Of a stretch of DNA of 35,180 nt, positions 1 to 7,813 are shown one piece after another. The stretch comes from Chthonomonadaceae bacterium. GTDB taxonomy: Bacteria > Armatimonadota > Chthonomonadetes > Chthonomonadales > Chthonomonadaceae. Location: assembly GCA_025352825.1 (NCBI GenBank), contig JANXSG010000161.1, positions 1-35,180 of the forward strand, read 5' to 3'. The position numbers and the translations under genes are program-made. Numbering within the stretch: the stretch's first letter is position 1; each line of letters opens with the position of its first letter. The notes beneath the pieces were generated by a model that was not told where the DNA came from, made no database searches, and was given only the letters and a program-made list of their open reading frames with translations.

Positions 1-2565
1 CCCGATCCTGCCAAGAAGCCTTACTGTATTACCATCCCGCCGCCCAACATCACCGGCAGCCTGCATATGGGGCACGCTCTCAACAACTCCATCCTAGACT
101 GCATGACACGCTGGCATCGGATGCGAGGTTTCGCGGCGCTCTGCCTGCCTGGGACTGATCACGCCGGTATCGCAACGCAGAACGTGGTAGAGCGCGATCT
201 CGCGAAAGAAGGACTTACTAGGCACGACATCGGACGCGAGAAGTTTATCGAGCGATGCTGGAAATGGCGTGAAGAATACGGCACACGTATCTATCATCAG
301 TTCGAGAAGCTGGGATGCTCCTATGATTGGGAACGAGTGCGATTCACCATGGACGATTCCTACGTAGAAGCGATTATGGAGGAGTTCAGGAGCTGGTATG
401 AGCGCGGCTTGATCTATCGTGGAACCCGGGTGGTGAACTGGGATGTGCGCTACCAGTCGGCAGTCTCCGATATCGAAGTGAACACCGAACCACGCATGGG
501 CAAGCTCACTCACTTCCGCTACCCGTTCGCGGATGGCAGTGGGTATATCACCATCGCTACCACCCGGCCCGAAACGATGCTGGGAGACACCGCAGTAGCC
601 GCCAACCCGAATGACGAGCGTTACCAGGCACTATTCGGCAAAATGATCAAACTCCCGCTGACGGATCGTGATATTCCCCTTATCGCGGATGACTACGCAA
701 AGCCTGAGTTCGGATCGGGAGCCGTAAAGGTGACTCCGGCGCATGACCAGGACGACTTCGAATGCGGACAGCGCCACAATCTGCCCCAGATTATCGTTAT
801 CGGCAAAGACGGCTGTATGACTGAGGCTGCAGGCGCAGGATTTGTAGGTCTGGATCGGTTTGAAGCGCGTAAAAAAGTGGTATCGGCGATGGAGGCGCTT
901 GGTCTGTTCGAAAAAGCCGAAGACTATCTTATTCAGACACCTATCTCGGACAGATCCGGCGAAGTCATCGAGCCTCTGCTCTCCGATCAGTGGTTTGTAG
1001 ACATGAAACCGCTCGCCCAGCCCGCTATCGACGCCGTAAAGGACGGTAGAATCAAGTTCATTCCGGATCGTTACCAGGGGATATATCTCTACTGGATGGA
1101 GAACATCAGAGACTGGTGTATCAGCCGCCAGCTATGGTGGGGGCATCGTATTCCAGTCTGGTGGACTGATGAAGGAGGGTCGAAACGACACGCCTTCGCG
1201 CGCTCTAAAGAGCAGGCAGTGGCTGCTCTGGGTACGGAAAACTGCTGGCAGGACGAGGATGTTCTGGATACATGGTTCTCGTCCGCGCTGTGGCCGCAGG
1301 CGACTCTCGGATGGCCTGAGAAGACAGAAGATCTCAGTTACTTCTATCCTACGAATCTACTCTCGACCGCTCAGGAGATTCTCTATCTCTGGGTGGCGAG
1401 GATGATTATGACTGGGCTGGATTTCGCGGGGGATATCCCTTTTCACGATGTCTATGTGCACGCTACCGTGCTGGATGAACATGGACAGCGTATGAGTAAA
1501 TCGAAGGGAAATGGAATCGACCCACTGAGTCTAATAGATCAGTACGGGGCGGACGCTACCCGGTTCTCGCTTCTGCAGCAGGCCGGTAAAAATCAAGACA
1601 TAAAATACAGTGAACAGCGTACCGAACTGGCGGGTCAGTTCTGCAATAAACTGTGGAACGCCGCCCGATTTGTGCTGATGAACCTGGATGATTCAGTAAC
1701 TGGAGTTCTGCCGGATACGTCGAAGCTCACTCTCGCAGATCGATGGATACTCCATCGGTTCAATCTCACAGCTGCCTCGGTAGCAGATTCTTTTCAGACT
1801 TACGATATGGATGATGCATGCCGCACGATCTATCAGTTCTTCTGGAACGACTTCTGTGACTGGTATGTGGAGATGGCGAAGGTGCCTCTGCGCACAGAAG
1901 GCGAAGAGAAACGAACGGCACAGAACGTACTCGCCTGGGTTCTGGAGTCCACTCTGCGCCTGATGCATCCGATGATCCCTTTCATCACTGAGGAGATATG
2001 GCAGGCGCTGCCCCATCAAAGTGATACCATAAGCCTTGCAGAGTATCCACTCTCTCATCCTGTTACAGCGGATGACGAGGCGGCGGAAGAGGCGATGACG
2101 GCGACCATTGAGGCGACCCGTGCCTTCCGAAATATGCGGGCTGAACTGGCAATTGCGCCGAGTATCAAACTAAAAGCGGTATTTCTCTCCACCGATGGTC
2201 AGACCTCCCAATCTATTCGAGCAAATGCGGGGCTGATTGCAAGCCTGGCGAGACTAAGTTCTCTCGATTTAACTGTTTCTACACCTGCCAGAGAAGGCGA
2301 GAAGTGGGTGGGAACCCCGATTGTTGGGGCGGAACTATTCCTGGAGATTGGTGAAACACTGGATGTCGGCAAAGAACTGGAACGCATCGATAAGGAACTA
2401 ACCGTCATCGCTAAACAGATCGAGCGATCTCATGGAATGCTCAACAACTCCAACTTCATCGAACGCGCAAGCCCGGAGAAAGTACAGGAAGAGCGCAATC
2501 GGCTAGTCGAGTGGAAAGAGAAAAAATCTCGCCTTACGGAGCAGCGAAAAACCTTCGAGAAGTAG
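1..2565 (+). CDS. valS: Valine--tRNA ligase, 5'-truncated by window edge
   Basis: Class I aminoacyl-tRNA synthetase that charges tRNA-Val with valine in the cytoplasm and edits misactivated threonine. The frame is open from base 1, so the start lies outside; probably only a few tens of residues are missing. The HIGH-type signature reads PPPNITGSLHMGHAL at codons 13-27. The editing (CP1) domain follows, with TTRPETMLGDTAV and a GSGAVKVTPAHDQDD segment. The KMSKS-type loop RMSKSKG lies near base 1490, next to DPLSLIDQYGADATRF. An anticodon-binding domain comes next, and the last 65 or so residues form the charged coiled-coil arm typical of ValRS. The length matches bacterial ValRS. It has no close downstream partner; the next gene has its own -10 box. 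Family identification is certain. Confidence 0.98.
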   Translation, partial: PDPAKKPYCITIPPPNITGSLHMGHALNNSILDCMTRWHRMRGFAALCLPGTDHAGIATQNVVERDLAKEGLTRHDIGREKFIERCWKWREEYGTRIYHQFEKLGCSYDWERVRFTMDDSYVEAIMEEFRSWYERGLIYRGTRVVNWDVRYQSAVSDIEVNTEPRMGKLTHFRYPFADGSGYITIATTRPETMLGDTAVAANPNDERYQALFGKMIKLPLTDRDIPLIADDYAKPEFGSGAVKVTPAHDQDDFECGQRHNLPQIIVIGKDGCMTEAAGAGFVGLDRFEARKKVVSAMEALGLFEKAEDYLIQTPISDRSGEVIEPLLSDQWFVDMKPLAQPAIDAVKDGRIKFIPDRYQGIYLYWMENIRDWCISRQLWWGHRIPVWWTDEGGSKRHAFARSKEQAVAALGTENCWQDEDVLDTWFSSALWPQATLGWPEKTEDLSYFYPTNLLSTAQEILYLWVARMIMTGLDFAGDIPFHDVYVHATVLDEHGQRMSKSKGNGIDPLSLIDQYGADATRFSLLQQAGKNQDIKYSEQRTELAGQFCNKLWNAARFVLMNLDDSVTGVLPDTSKLTLADRWILHRFNLTAASVADSFQTYDMDDACRTIYQFFWNDFCDWYVEMAKVPLRTEGEEKRTAQNVLAWVLESTLRLMHPMIPFITEEIWQALPHQSDTISLAEYPLSHPVTADDEAAEEAMTATIEATRAFRNMRAELAIAPSIKLKAVFLSTDGQTSQSIRANAGLIASLARLSSLDLTVSTPAREGEKWVGTPIVGAELFLEIGETLDVGKELERIDKELTVIAKQIERSHGMLNNSNFIERASPEKVQEERNRLVEWKEKKSRLTEQRKTFEK

Positions 2566-2610
2566 TGATGTGTTCAGCAATCTTTTGGTGTGTCGATCTT
2601 CCGAATGTTG

Positions 2611-2616
2611 TATAAT
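2611..2616 (+). promoter_or_regulatory. -10 box (TATAAT) for the 2652-3286 pair
   Basis: A perfect TATAAT lies 35 bases upstream of the ATG at 2652. No good -35 hexamer sits 16-18 bases upstream, so this is either a weak promoter or one relying on other contacts. It separates the small gene pair from valS transcription. Confidence 0.45.
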
Positions 2617-2651
2617 ACTTATAAGAATTCGTAGGATATGAGGGGTGTATT

Positions 2652-2930
2652 ATGCCGCACGCACGGTTAAGTAACGAAGAAATAGATCGACGCGGACTGG
2701 ATATATACAAGAATATCATACAGGCAAAAGTTGAGACACCGGAAAATATTGGCAAACAAATCGTTATCGATGTAGAAACCGGTACATTTGAAATTGACCA
2801 GGACGGCCTTAAAGCAAGTCGCCGTATTCTGAAATCGAACCCAGGTGCTGCTTTTTTCGGTCTGCGTATAGGCTACAATGCGGTTTACACCATTGGAGGT
2901 GTATTAACCCGAACGGCAAAACCATGTTAG
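2652..2930 (+). CDS. Small hypothetical protein, upstream partner of a retropepsin-like gene
   Basis: A soluble protein of 92 residues with no signal peptide or membrane segment. The start is supported by AGGGG six bases upstream. Residues 36-60 (VIDVETGTFEIDQDGLKASRRILKS) are the type of sequence seen in small proteins encoded directly before clan AA aspartic proteases in cyanobacteria and other bacteria. That pairing is from memory, not a search. The end overlaps the start of the next gene by seven bases (2924-2930), so the two are probably translationally coupled. A toxin-antitoxin-like arrangement is possible but unproven; I do not assign a function. Confidence 0.75.
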   Translation: MPHARLSNEEIDRRGLDIYKNIIQAKVETPENIGKQIVIDVETGTFEIDQDGLKASRRILKSNPGAAFFGLRIGYNAVYTIGGVLTRTAKPC

Positions 2931-3286
2931 GATATGTGAGCGCCCATCAAGCACTTCTAAATGTCACGTTTCGTCTGATGGACCAAACTGACGAAGTGAT
3001 CGAAAGCGTAATTGATACTGGATTTATAGGTTTCATGACGCTTTCGATGGACACAATCCAAGCCTTGAACTTACTATTTATCCGACGGACGCCTGCAAAT
3101 CTGGCGGAAGACAGTACTATATTCGTGGAAGTTTACGCAGCGAATATTTCATGGAACGGCGAACATCGTGAGATAGAAGTTCTTGCGACTGGCAGCCGCC
3201 CTCTAATCGGTACATTATTGTTGGAAGGAAACAGTCTAAATGTTCAGTTTGCAAAAGGGCTCTTAGTAAACGTTGATTCGCAGTAG
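2924..3286 (+). CDS. Clan AA (retropepsin-like) aspartic protease family protein
   Basis: A 120-residue single-domain protein. The motif VIDTGFIGFMTL near residues 30-41 contains the D-T-G triad of aspartic proteases. The C-terminal stretch RPLIGTLLLEGNSLNVQFAKG matches the flap-distal 'LIGxxLL' strand of the bacterial clan AA family (TIGR03698-like). Such proteins are half the size of pepsin and would act as homodimers, as retroviral proteases do. Most bacterial members have no known substrate. The ATG overlaps the previous stop by seven bases, and the only Shine-Dalgarno-like sequence (GGAGGTG) is too far away, which favours coupling to upstream translation. Family call is good; proteolytic activity is inferred. 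Confidence 0.8.
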   Translation: MLGYVSAHQALLNVTFRLMDQTDEVIESVIDTGFIGFMTLSMDTIQALNLLFIRRTPANLAEDSTIFVEVYAANISWNGEHREIEVLATGSRPLIGTLLLEGNSLNVQFAKGLLVNVDSQ

Positions 3287-3440
3287 TGTTATTTCATATG
3301 TATATCTTGCTCTCGTAACATTGAGGTGCCTCCACCATCTTACGCACGTTAGGTGAAGGCGAGATCCTCCTACTCTCGTGAATAACGTACATCTGGGCGA
3401 GGGTTGAGGTGAGGTAAAAACATTTGCTAAGTGATATTCA

Positions 3441-3471
3441 GGCCCGCTCCCTTGATATACGGGAACGGGCC
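3441..3471. terminator. GC-rich hairpin between convergent genes
   Basis: GGCCCG and CGGGCC, then TCCC and GGGA after one mismatch, form a ten-pair stem around a nine-base loop. It lies between the ends of the + gene at 3286 and the - gene at 3543. There is no clear T-run on either side, so its role as a terminator is inferred. The rest of 3287-3542 holds no gene; 3325-3415 carries a GAGGTGAGG-rich stretch that may be a decayed copy of the GC-rich repeat family. Confidence 0.45.
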
Positions 3472-3542
3472 AGTGTGGTTACTGTTTCAGGATTACTATA
3501 ACAATTTTCTATAGGAGCAACGGGTACTAATGTTTGTAACTA

Positions 3543-3800
3543 TCAGGGAATCGGAATGTGGGAACTGTATACATACTTTTCCGGGTTCAGCCAGAATTTT
3601 TTCGGGCATGGGTTACAGCAGAAGTAGTACCTGTTGCCTTTGTAGTCGGCATAGAGTTTCGCTTTAGTAGATCCGCCTATATTTACTCTGAACGTGGTAA
3701 GAGGACATCTCATCACAACAGCGTTATTTTTCGGCGGTAAAGCATTTGTACACACCGTTAGAGATAACAGCCCAGAACACAAAAATAGTGTCCGTTTCAT
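3543..3800 (-). CDS. Secreted YHS/TRASH-type cysteine protein, copy 1
   Basis: An 85-residue protein with an N-terminal signal peptide (MKRTLFLCSGLLSLTVCTNA) and a small domain built like YHS/TRASH metal-binding modules. It has one Cys after the mature N-terminus (VMRCPL), then ADYKGNRYYFCCNPCPKKFWLNPEKY. The FCCxxC cluster and the 'F..NPEKY' ending are typical. Such domains bind heavy metals or act as metallochaperones outside the cytoplasm. AGGAGGA precedes the ATG by six bases. It is a diverged paralog of the neighbour at 4005-4295, ending in the same 'SHIP.P' motif. The terminator at 3928-3960 lies between them, so this copy should have its own promoter. The metal is unknown. Confidence 0.8.
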   Translation of the reverse strand: MKRTLFLCSGLLSLTVCTNALPPKNNAVVMRCPLTTFRVNIGGSTKAKLYADYKGNRYYFCCNPCPKKFWLNPEKYVYSSHIPIP

Positions 3801-3927
3801 TACATGTTCCTCCTGAATAATCGCCTAACTTCCCTTGTTGGCGACTTGGTTAGACTCATAATTGGAAGAAATTGTTCCGAGCATCAGCAGGCAAACATTT
3901 ACAAAAAGTCATTTTCACTGTTTATGC

Positions 3928-3960
3928 AAAAAGACACGCTGCAAATCTGTGCAGCGCGTC
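3928..3960 (-). terminator. Rho-independent terminator after the second YHS gene
   Basis: On the minus strand GACGCGCTGC and GCAGCGTGTC pair fully over ten bases, with one G-U pair, around an eight-base loop. Five T residues follow directly. It lies 44 bases past the stop at 4005, so it ends that transcript before the gene at 3543-3800. This is the clearest intrinsic terminator in the window. Confidence 0.85.
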
Positions 3961-4004
3961 TATTATAAATACATCTAGCCAACAATAGCCAATCTTATGA
4001 AGGC

Positions 4005-4295
4005 TTATGATGCAGTTTTCGCCTTCGGTGTTGGAATATGCGGGCTTTTTGCAAACTTAGCCGGGTCCTTTTTAAAGGCTTCCGGGCATCCGCCACAGCA
4101 GAAGAAATATCTATTTCCCTTGTAATCTGCAAACATTTTGGATGTTGTGGCCTTGGAAATGCTTACGTTATTGCTCTCCATGACCGCGCATTTAATACTG
4201 TCTGAAGTCTTTTTGACATTTTTCTTAGGTGGGGCTGCAAAAGCTGATACAGCAAGAAGCATAATTGCTGCACTGAAAAGCGTGGTTTTCTTCAT
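4005..4295 (-). CDS. Secreted YHS/TRASH-type cysteine protein, copy 2
   Basis: A 96-residue protein with a clean signal peptide (cleavage after AVSAFA), a lysine-rich linker and a YHS/TRASH-like domain. That domain reads IKCAVMESNNVSISKATTSKMFADYKGNRYFFCCGGCPEAFKKDPAKFAKSPHIP. The cysteine spacing (one early C, then CC..C) matches copy 1. GGAG lies nine bases upstream of the ATG. A possible promoter is TTGTAC (4340-4345), 18 bp, TAATAT (4316-4321) on the minus strand. It probably binds a soft metal ion in the periplasm or outside the cell. No efflux pump or P-type ATPase lies near, so the partner is unknown. Confidence 0.82.
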   Translation of the reverse strand: MKKTTLFSAAIMLLAVSAFAAPPKKNVKKTSDSIKCAVMESNNVSISKATTSKMFADYKGNRYFFCCGGCPEAFKKDPAKFAKSPHIPTPKAKTAS

Positions 4296-4315
4296 GATTG
4301 ATGTCTCCTGTAGTG

Positions 4316-4345
4316 ATATTAAACGAGTGAGTAGAGTTAGTACAA
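4316..4345 (-). promoter_or_regulatory. Possible promoter of the second YHS gene
   Basis: Minus-strand TTGTAC, an 18-base spacer and TAATAT, about 20 bases upstream of the ATG at 4295. Each hexamer matches the consensus at about four of six positions, so this is moderate evidence only. Confidence 0.35.
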
Positions 4346-4385
4346 TTTATTTACCAGACTGAAGCGTCGAATAGTTCCCGACACA

Positions 4386-5123
4386 TCACTGTCCATATCG
4401 AAAATCGTTGTGATCGACTATCGACTGCGCTTTTTGTATGCGGGCTGTGGTGACAGGGTGCGTTCTGAGCCACTCCGGGTCGCCTCTTCCATCTCTCTTC
4501 TCCGTGCGGGAGAGTTTATTGAAGAAACGGATCATTCCATCCGGATTATAACCAGCAAAGTGAGCATAACTCAAACCTCTTCGGTCAGCTTCATACTCAT
4601 CATCACGGCTGTATTTCAATCCGGCTAATTCGGAACCCAGGCCAGCAATATTTTGACCCGTGGAATTAGGTATCGCTACCGCTATCACGATATTGTTAAG
4701 CATGTTTGAGGAGAGCTGTTTCGCAGCGTGTCGCCCGTTGACATGCCCCGCTTCATGGCCCAGGATACAGGCGAGGGCATCGTCATCACTGCCGATCATA
4801 TCCAGCAAGCCGCGATACACATATATCGGGCCACCCGGAAGCGAGAAGGCGTTTATCTCCTTGCCATCGACTACTTTAAATGTATAAGGTACATCCCGCC
4901 TATCCATATGATCCAGCAGGCTGCGCCCTATCCTTCTCACCCTCTCAGCATCAGCGGAGGAGGTATCTATTTTCAGCTCCTGCTCTACCTGTCTCGCACC
5001 CTCTTTGCCCAGGCCAATCTCTTGACGTGTCGAAAGAAAACTACGGGTGCGGCAGCCAGTAGACCCGCCACTAAGAACGAGCACCATCAAAGCAAACAGA
5101 TATCGCTTCCTCTGAATCGGCAT
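4386..5123 (-). CDS. M48 family metallopeptidase, exported
   Basis: A zinc endopeptidase of 245 residues related to BepA/LoiP and the Oma1 group, likely acting in the periplasm on misfolded envelope proteins. The zinc motif HEAGH lies at residues 123-127, and the downstream glutamate ligand at 178 is in DEYEADRRG. NAFSLPGGPIYVYRGLL at 91-107 and the closing THP at 221-223 are further M48 hallmarks. The N-terminus is a hydrophobic export signal ending in STGC at 21-24, a poor but possible lipobox. It has no TPR domain, unlike BepA. AGGAA precedes the ATG. The next gene upstream (5148) ends 24 bases before this start, so it is the last gene of a three-gene run. Confidence 0.92.
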   Translation of the reverse strand: MPIQRKRYLFALMVLVLSGGSTGCRTRSFLSTRQEIGLGKEGARQVEQELKIDTSSADAERVRRIGRSLLDHMDRRDVPYTFKVVDGKEINAFSLPGGPIYVYRGLLDMIGSDDDALACILGHEAGHVNGRHAAKQLSSNMLNNIVIAVAIPNSTGQNIAGLGSELAGLKYSRDDEYEADRRGLSYAHFAGYNPDGMIRFFNKLSRTEKRDGRGDPEWLRTHPVTTARIQKAQSIVDHNDFRYGQ

Positions 5124-5147
5124 CTTACACTTCCTTTCAATATCACT

Positions 5148-5525
5148 CTATTTTGCCATCTGTTTGTGCAGATCGTCAATCTGATGATGCAGCCAGTCGA
5201 ATGCTTTTGTCGAATGCGTTCCTGCAGATATTTTCATTTCATTTAGCGGGCCGCGAGCCTCTTGAAGCAGTGTTTTCGCTTTAGAGTAGTCCGCATTCTG
5301 GATGGCCGCACGCGCCTTCTCTAGCAGAGGTGCAGCTTCTTTTAAAAGCGCGTCCTGAGTTGGATCACTCACAGGTGGAGGAGTATTGCTGTACGGAATA
5401 ATATTGGCTGCAGATTGAGCCTGGAGCTGTGACACTCTTGTTTCAAGAGCATTAAATTTTAGATAGAGCAATCCATTCGCCGCAATAACACTCATCAGGA
5501 GTATGGCGATAATGAGTTTCATCAT
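5148..5525 (-). CDS. Membrane-anchored helical protein of unknown function
   Basis: A 125-residue protein with one N-terminal membrane helix (residues 1-22), a short coiled-coil segment (LETRVSQLQAQ), a proline-rich linker (NTPPPVSDPTQ), and a second helical region. The second region, LEKARAAIQNADYSKAKTLLQEARGPL, resembles a single TPR-like hairpin. I do not recognise a family. The start ATGA overlaps the stop of the acyltransferase gene upstream by four bases (5522-5525), so the two are translationally coupled. It lies between that gene and the M48 peptidase, suggesting an envelope role. Confidence 0.75.
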   Translation of the reverse strand: MMKLIIAILLMSVIAANGLLYLKFNALETRVSQLQAQSAANIIPYSNTPPPVSDPTQDALLKEAAPLLEKARAAIQNADYSKAKTLLQEARGPLNEMKISAGTHSTKAFDWLHHQIDDLHKQMAK

Positions 5526-6709
5526 CGAACTGCTTCTTCCTTGTTCAGTTCGTTTTTAACTGGTGGAGATTCTTTCAAATCCTTACTGCTCTGCTTCTCG
5601 GAGTATAGTTTTGCACGATGGGCGACATATCTTTCCATTCGATTGACGGCATAGCCGGCTTTACCCGGAATAATTCCCAACCTGCCCAGCCCTTCTCGTT
5701 CACGAAGAATAAGCAAGCGGTGATTCCATCGCTCAGTTGAAGTCCACTTATATTTATACGCTTCGTCACCCCGCAGAAAATCGAACTCGGTGCAGCCATC
5801 ATCGATAGCGTTTTGGATCGCTTTCGCGGTGAGCAGCGTTCCAATGCTGTACTTAGAGAGCTCCAGTGAAAACCCACCCAGATAGTAGTAAGTTTTATGA
5901 TGATATCGAAAGCAGTACAAGGCGGCTTGCAGCGTCTCATCTACTTTAAGAAGATGCAGGCGGAGCCATCCTTGTTCAAGAAAATGTTCTGCTGTGTCAC
6001 GATGGAACGCCTGGACTTTTTTGCTGCCGAGTACACCTGGAAGCCATCTGGCATTCCATCTACTTTGGTGCAGCGCAAAAAAGGCCGTCATCCCAGCGTC
6101 CAATGTCTCTTTATCAGCACAGAAAAAATGCGAATCCTCATAGTTTTTCAGAAGCAATCGTTCGTAGTATCTGATGTTGGAGCGCATTTTTTTGCCGAGG
6201 CTTTTTGCAGTCTCTTCCCAGCAAGGCTCCAGCAACAAATAAGGGCATGGTTCCATCGGAATCTTCGAAAATGTGTTGTTGACTTCTTCTGGTAGAGTGC
6301 GGTGCAACAGCTTACTGTCATCCCGCATCTGCTGAAGGTCTGCGATATCCCAACCTCGAATTTTGTTGGTTATCATCGTTAGAAATGCATGAGTAATCTG
6401 GTTTTTATGTTCAGGATCTGCGAGTATTTCAAGATAGTCGCTGGATCCGGTTCCTATCCATGCTAAACGGCGCATGGGGAGGTTCAGATGCCAGCTCGTG
6501 TATAGTGGTGCCACTCCTACGAGCGTACTGTCATCACTATAAAAAAGCAGAATTTTAAGCCGTTTTCGAGTGCCGAAGTGTTTCCACCAGGTAGAGTTCC
6601 ACTCCCAAGTCTGGAAAGGCGTGGAATCCGGACATCGCTGCTGAAGCGCTCTCCAGGATGCTTGGATCCGCTCAAATATCTGCTCGTCTCTAACTTCTAC
6701 TATCTTCAA
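5522..6709 (-). CDS. CelD/BcsL-type GNAT acyltransferase
   Basis: A 395-residue protein of the CelD/BcsL (GNAT-like, FemAB-related) group found in exopolysaccharide gene sets. The N-terminal part has the typical PFQTWEWNSTWWKHFG (near residues 31-46), followed by LVGVAPLY. The C-terminal GNAT half has WNARWLPGVLG, AALYCFRYHHKTYYYLGGFSLELSKYSIGTLLTAKAIQNAIDDGCTEFDFLRGDEAYKYKW, the family's best-conserved block. The predicted role is acyl transfer to a polysaccharide or lipid-linked sugar. The start is a TTG at 6709; the next in-frame ATG would remove the conserved WEWN block. A promoter with TATAAT at 6752-6757 lies just upstream. It faces away from the surface-polymer genes at 6887-10142, which may share its pathway. 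Confidence 0.85.
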   Translation of the reverse strand: MKIVEVRDEQIFERIQASWRALQQRCPDSTPFQTWEWNSTWWKHFGTRKRLKILLFYSDDSTLVGVAPLYTSWHLNLPMRRLAWIGTGSSDYLEILADPEHKNQITHAFLTMITNKIRGWDIADLQQMRDDSKLLHRTLPEEVNNTFSKIPMEPCPYLLLEPCWEETAKSLGKKMRSNIRYYERLLLKNYEDSHFFCADKETLDAGMTAFFALHQSRWNARWLPGVLGSKKVQAFHRDTAEHFLEQGWLRLHLLKVDETLQAALYCFRYHHKTYYYLGGFSLELSKYSIGTLLTAKAIQNAIDDGCTEFDFLRGDEAYKYKWTSTERWNHRLLILREREGLGRLGIIPGKAGYAVNRMERYVAHRAKLYSEKQSSKDLKESPPVKNELNKEEAVR

Positions 6710-6751
6710 TGAGCCGCAGCCCTTTCAGGGGAACATCTATTGCTATTAAGG

Positions 6752-6781
6752 ATTATAACAGAATCTTGATCAGCTTGTCCA
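6752..6781 (-). promoter_or_regulatory. Promoter of the acyltransferase/M48 run
   Basis: Minus-strand TGGACA (6776-6781), an 18-base spacer and perfect TATAAT (6752-6757). It lies about 45 bases upstream of the TTG start at 6709 and back-to-back with the + promoter at 6802-6830. Confidence 0.6.
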
Positions 6782-6801
6782 ATTGGTTACAGTTGTCCAG
6801 G

Positions 6802-6830
6802 TTGACGCAACTCTTCTTCTCTGTTATACT
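6802..6830 (+). promoter_or_regulatory. Promoter of the lolA-like/wecA/wecB block
   Basis: TTGACG (6802-6807), a 17-base spacer and TATACT (6825-6830), each hexamer five of six to consensus. Transcription would begin near 6837, which places the ATG at 6839 at the very 5' end of the RNA. This supports the later start at 6887 for the first gene. Confidence 0.7.
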
Positions 6831-6886
6831 GATACCTGTTGAACTCTGAGTTCACCCCAAGATTGATTCGTCCAGATGAGATAACT

Positions 6887-7789
6887 ATGCTAATTCGTCA
6901 CTCAAAACACTATCCGAAGAATCTCAAGCTTTGTGGTCTGCACAACCAAAATCGATCAAAGCTATTCATTGTACTAGTATTATCGCTCTCAGGTTTCAAT
7001 TCCGCCTCAGCACGTGCCGAAGATGGCCGTGCTATCCTTCAAAAATGCCTGTCAGCCTATCAGCATCTCTCCAGTTATGAAGGTAAATCGGTGCTTAAGA
7101 CTCAGGTAAAGTCTGATGGAAAGGTGGTTCAGTCTGCTGCACTTTCCCTGACGATGGAGATGAAACGCCCTAATAAATTGCACATCACTATCATGAGTCC
7201 CAGAGGGTCGAGTCAGATATTCAGCGACGGCCAATCGCTTATAGTATTCGATGCTTCCGCAAACCAGTATACAAAAGGCCCGTCTGCAGCAACTATGGAA
7301 GCGATGCTGCCCGAGCTCTTCAAGCGGGCACGAGTGCTTGCTTTGATAGATCCTCTGGGATTTATGAGCCGTCCTCAGCTTCCAAAAGAGCTCACTAATA
7401 TCCTGTCTCTCCCTGATTCTACTTTTAACGGACACACAGTTTATGTGATTTCAGGACAGACGAAAACACCAGCCCATACCCTTAAAAACACCGTAGGTAA
7501 ATCAGTAACTATTCCTGCGACATTTCAAAACTGGAAATGGTGGATAGATAAATCAACACTCCTTTTTGATAAAATCGAGATTGAAAACCCAAATATCATG
7601 CTGCGAAGATTCAAGCGTGAAGGGAAAAAAATATCTTCTGTCATGAAGAAAGCTGTCTCCATGATGAAAAATACTCTGGCCGATTGCAAACCAGATGCTC
7701 CTGTACCAGACCAGCGGTTTACATTTACGATTCCTGCTGGCGCCAAGGAACATCGCAGTGCAGAGGAAATATTGAAGGGCGCCAAATGA
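6887..7789 (+). CDS. LolA/DUF2092-like exported protein
   Basis: A 300-residue protein with a signal peptide after a long basic N-terminus (hydrophobic core LFIVLVLSLSGFN, cleavage probably after SARA). The body, ILQKCLSAYQHLSSYEGKSVLKTQV...MEMKRPNKLHITIMSPRGSSQIFSDGQSLIVFDASANQYTKGP, follows the fold and order of DUF2092/LolA-like proteins, which bind lipids or lipid anchors in the periplasm. The frame is open to an ATG at 6839, but the promoter start point lies there, so I take the ATG at 6887. The wecA-type gene follows after 24 bases. A role in carrying a lipid-linked product is inference. The C-terminal ~60 residues, including a basic KKISSVMKKAVSMMKN stretch, are not obviously part of the family. 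Confidence 0.72.
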   Translation: MLIRHSKHYPKNLKLCGLHNQNRSKLFIVLVLSLSGFNSASARAEDGRAILQKCLSAYQHLSSYEGKSVLKTQVKSDGKVVQSAALSLTMEMKRPNKLHITIMSPRGSSQIFSDGQSLIVFDASANQYTKGPSAATMEAMLPELFKRARVLALIDPLGFMSRPQLPKELTNILSLPDSTFNGHTVYVISGQTKTPAHTLKNTVGKSVTIPATFQNWKWWIDKSTLLFDKIEIENPNIMLRRFKREGKKISSVMKKAVSMMKNTLADCKPDAPVPDQRFTFTIPAGAKEHRSAEEILKGAK

Positions 7790-7813
7790 TAATGTGGTTA
7801 AGGGCCTGAGACT

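Noticed and set aside
4728-5246. Plus-strand open frame of 172 codons opposite the M48 peptidase and its upstream neighbour
   Set aside because: Antisense shadow; the minus-strand HEAGH peptidase is certain and this frame has no motif.
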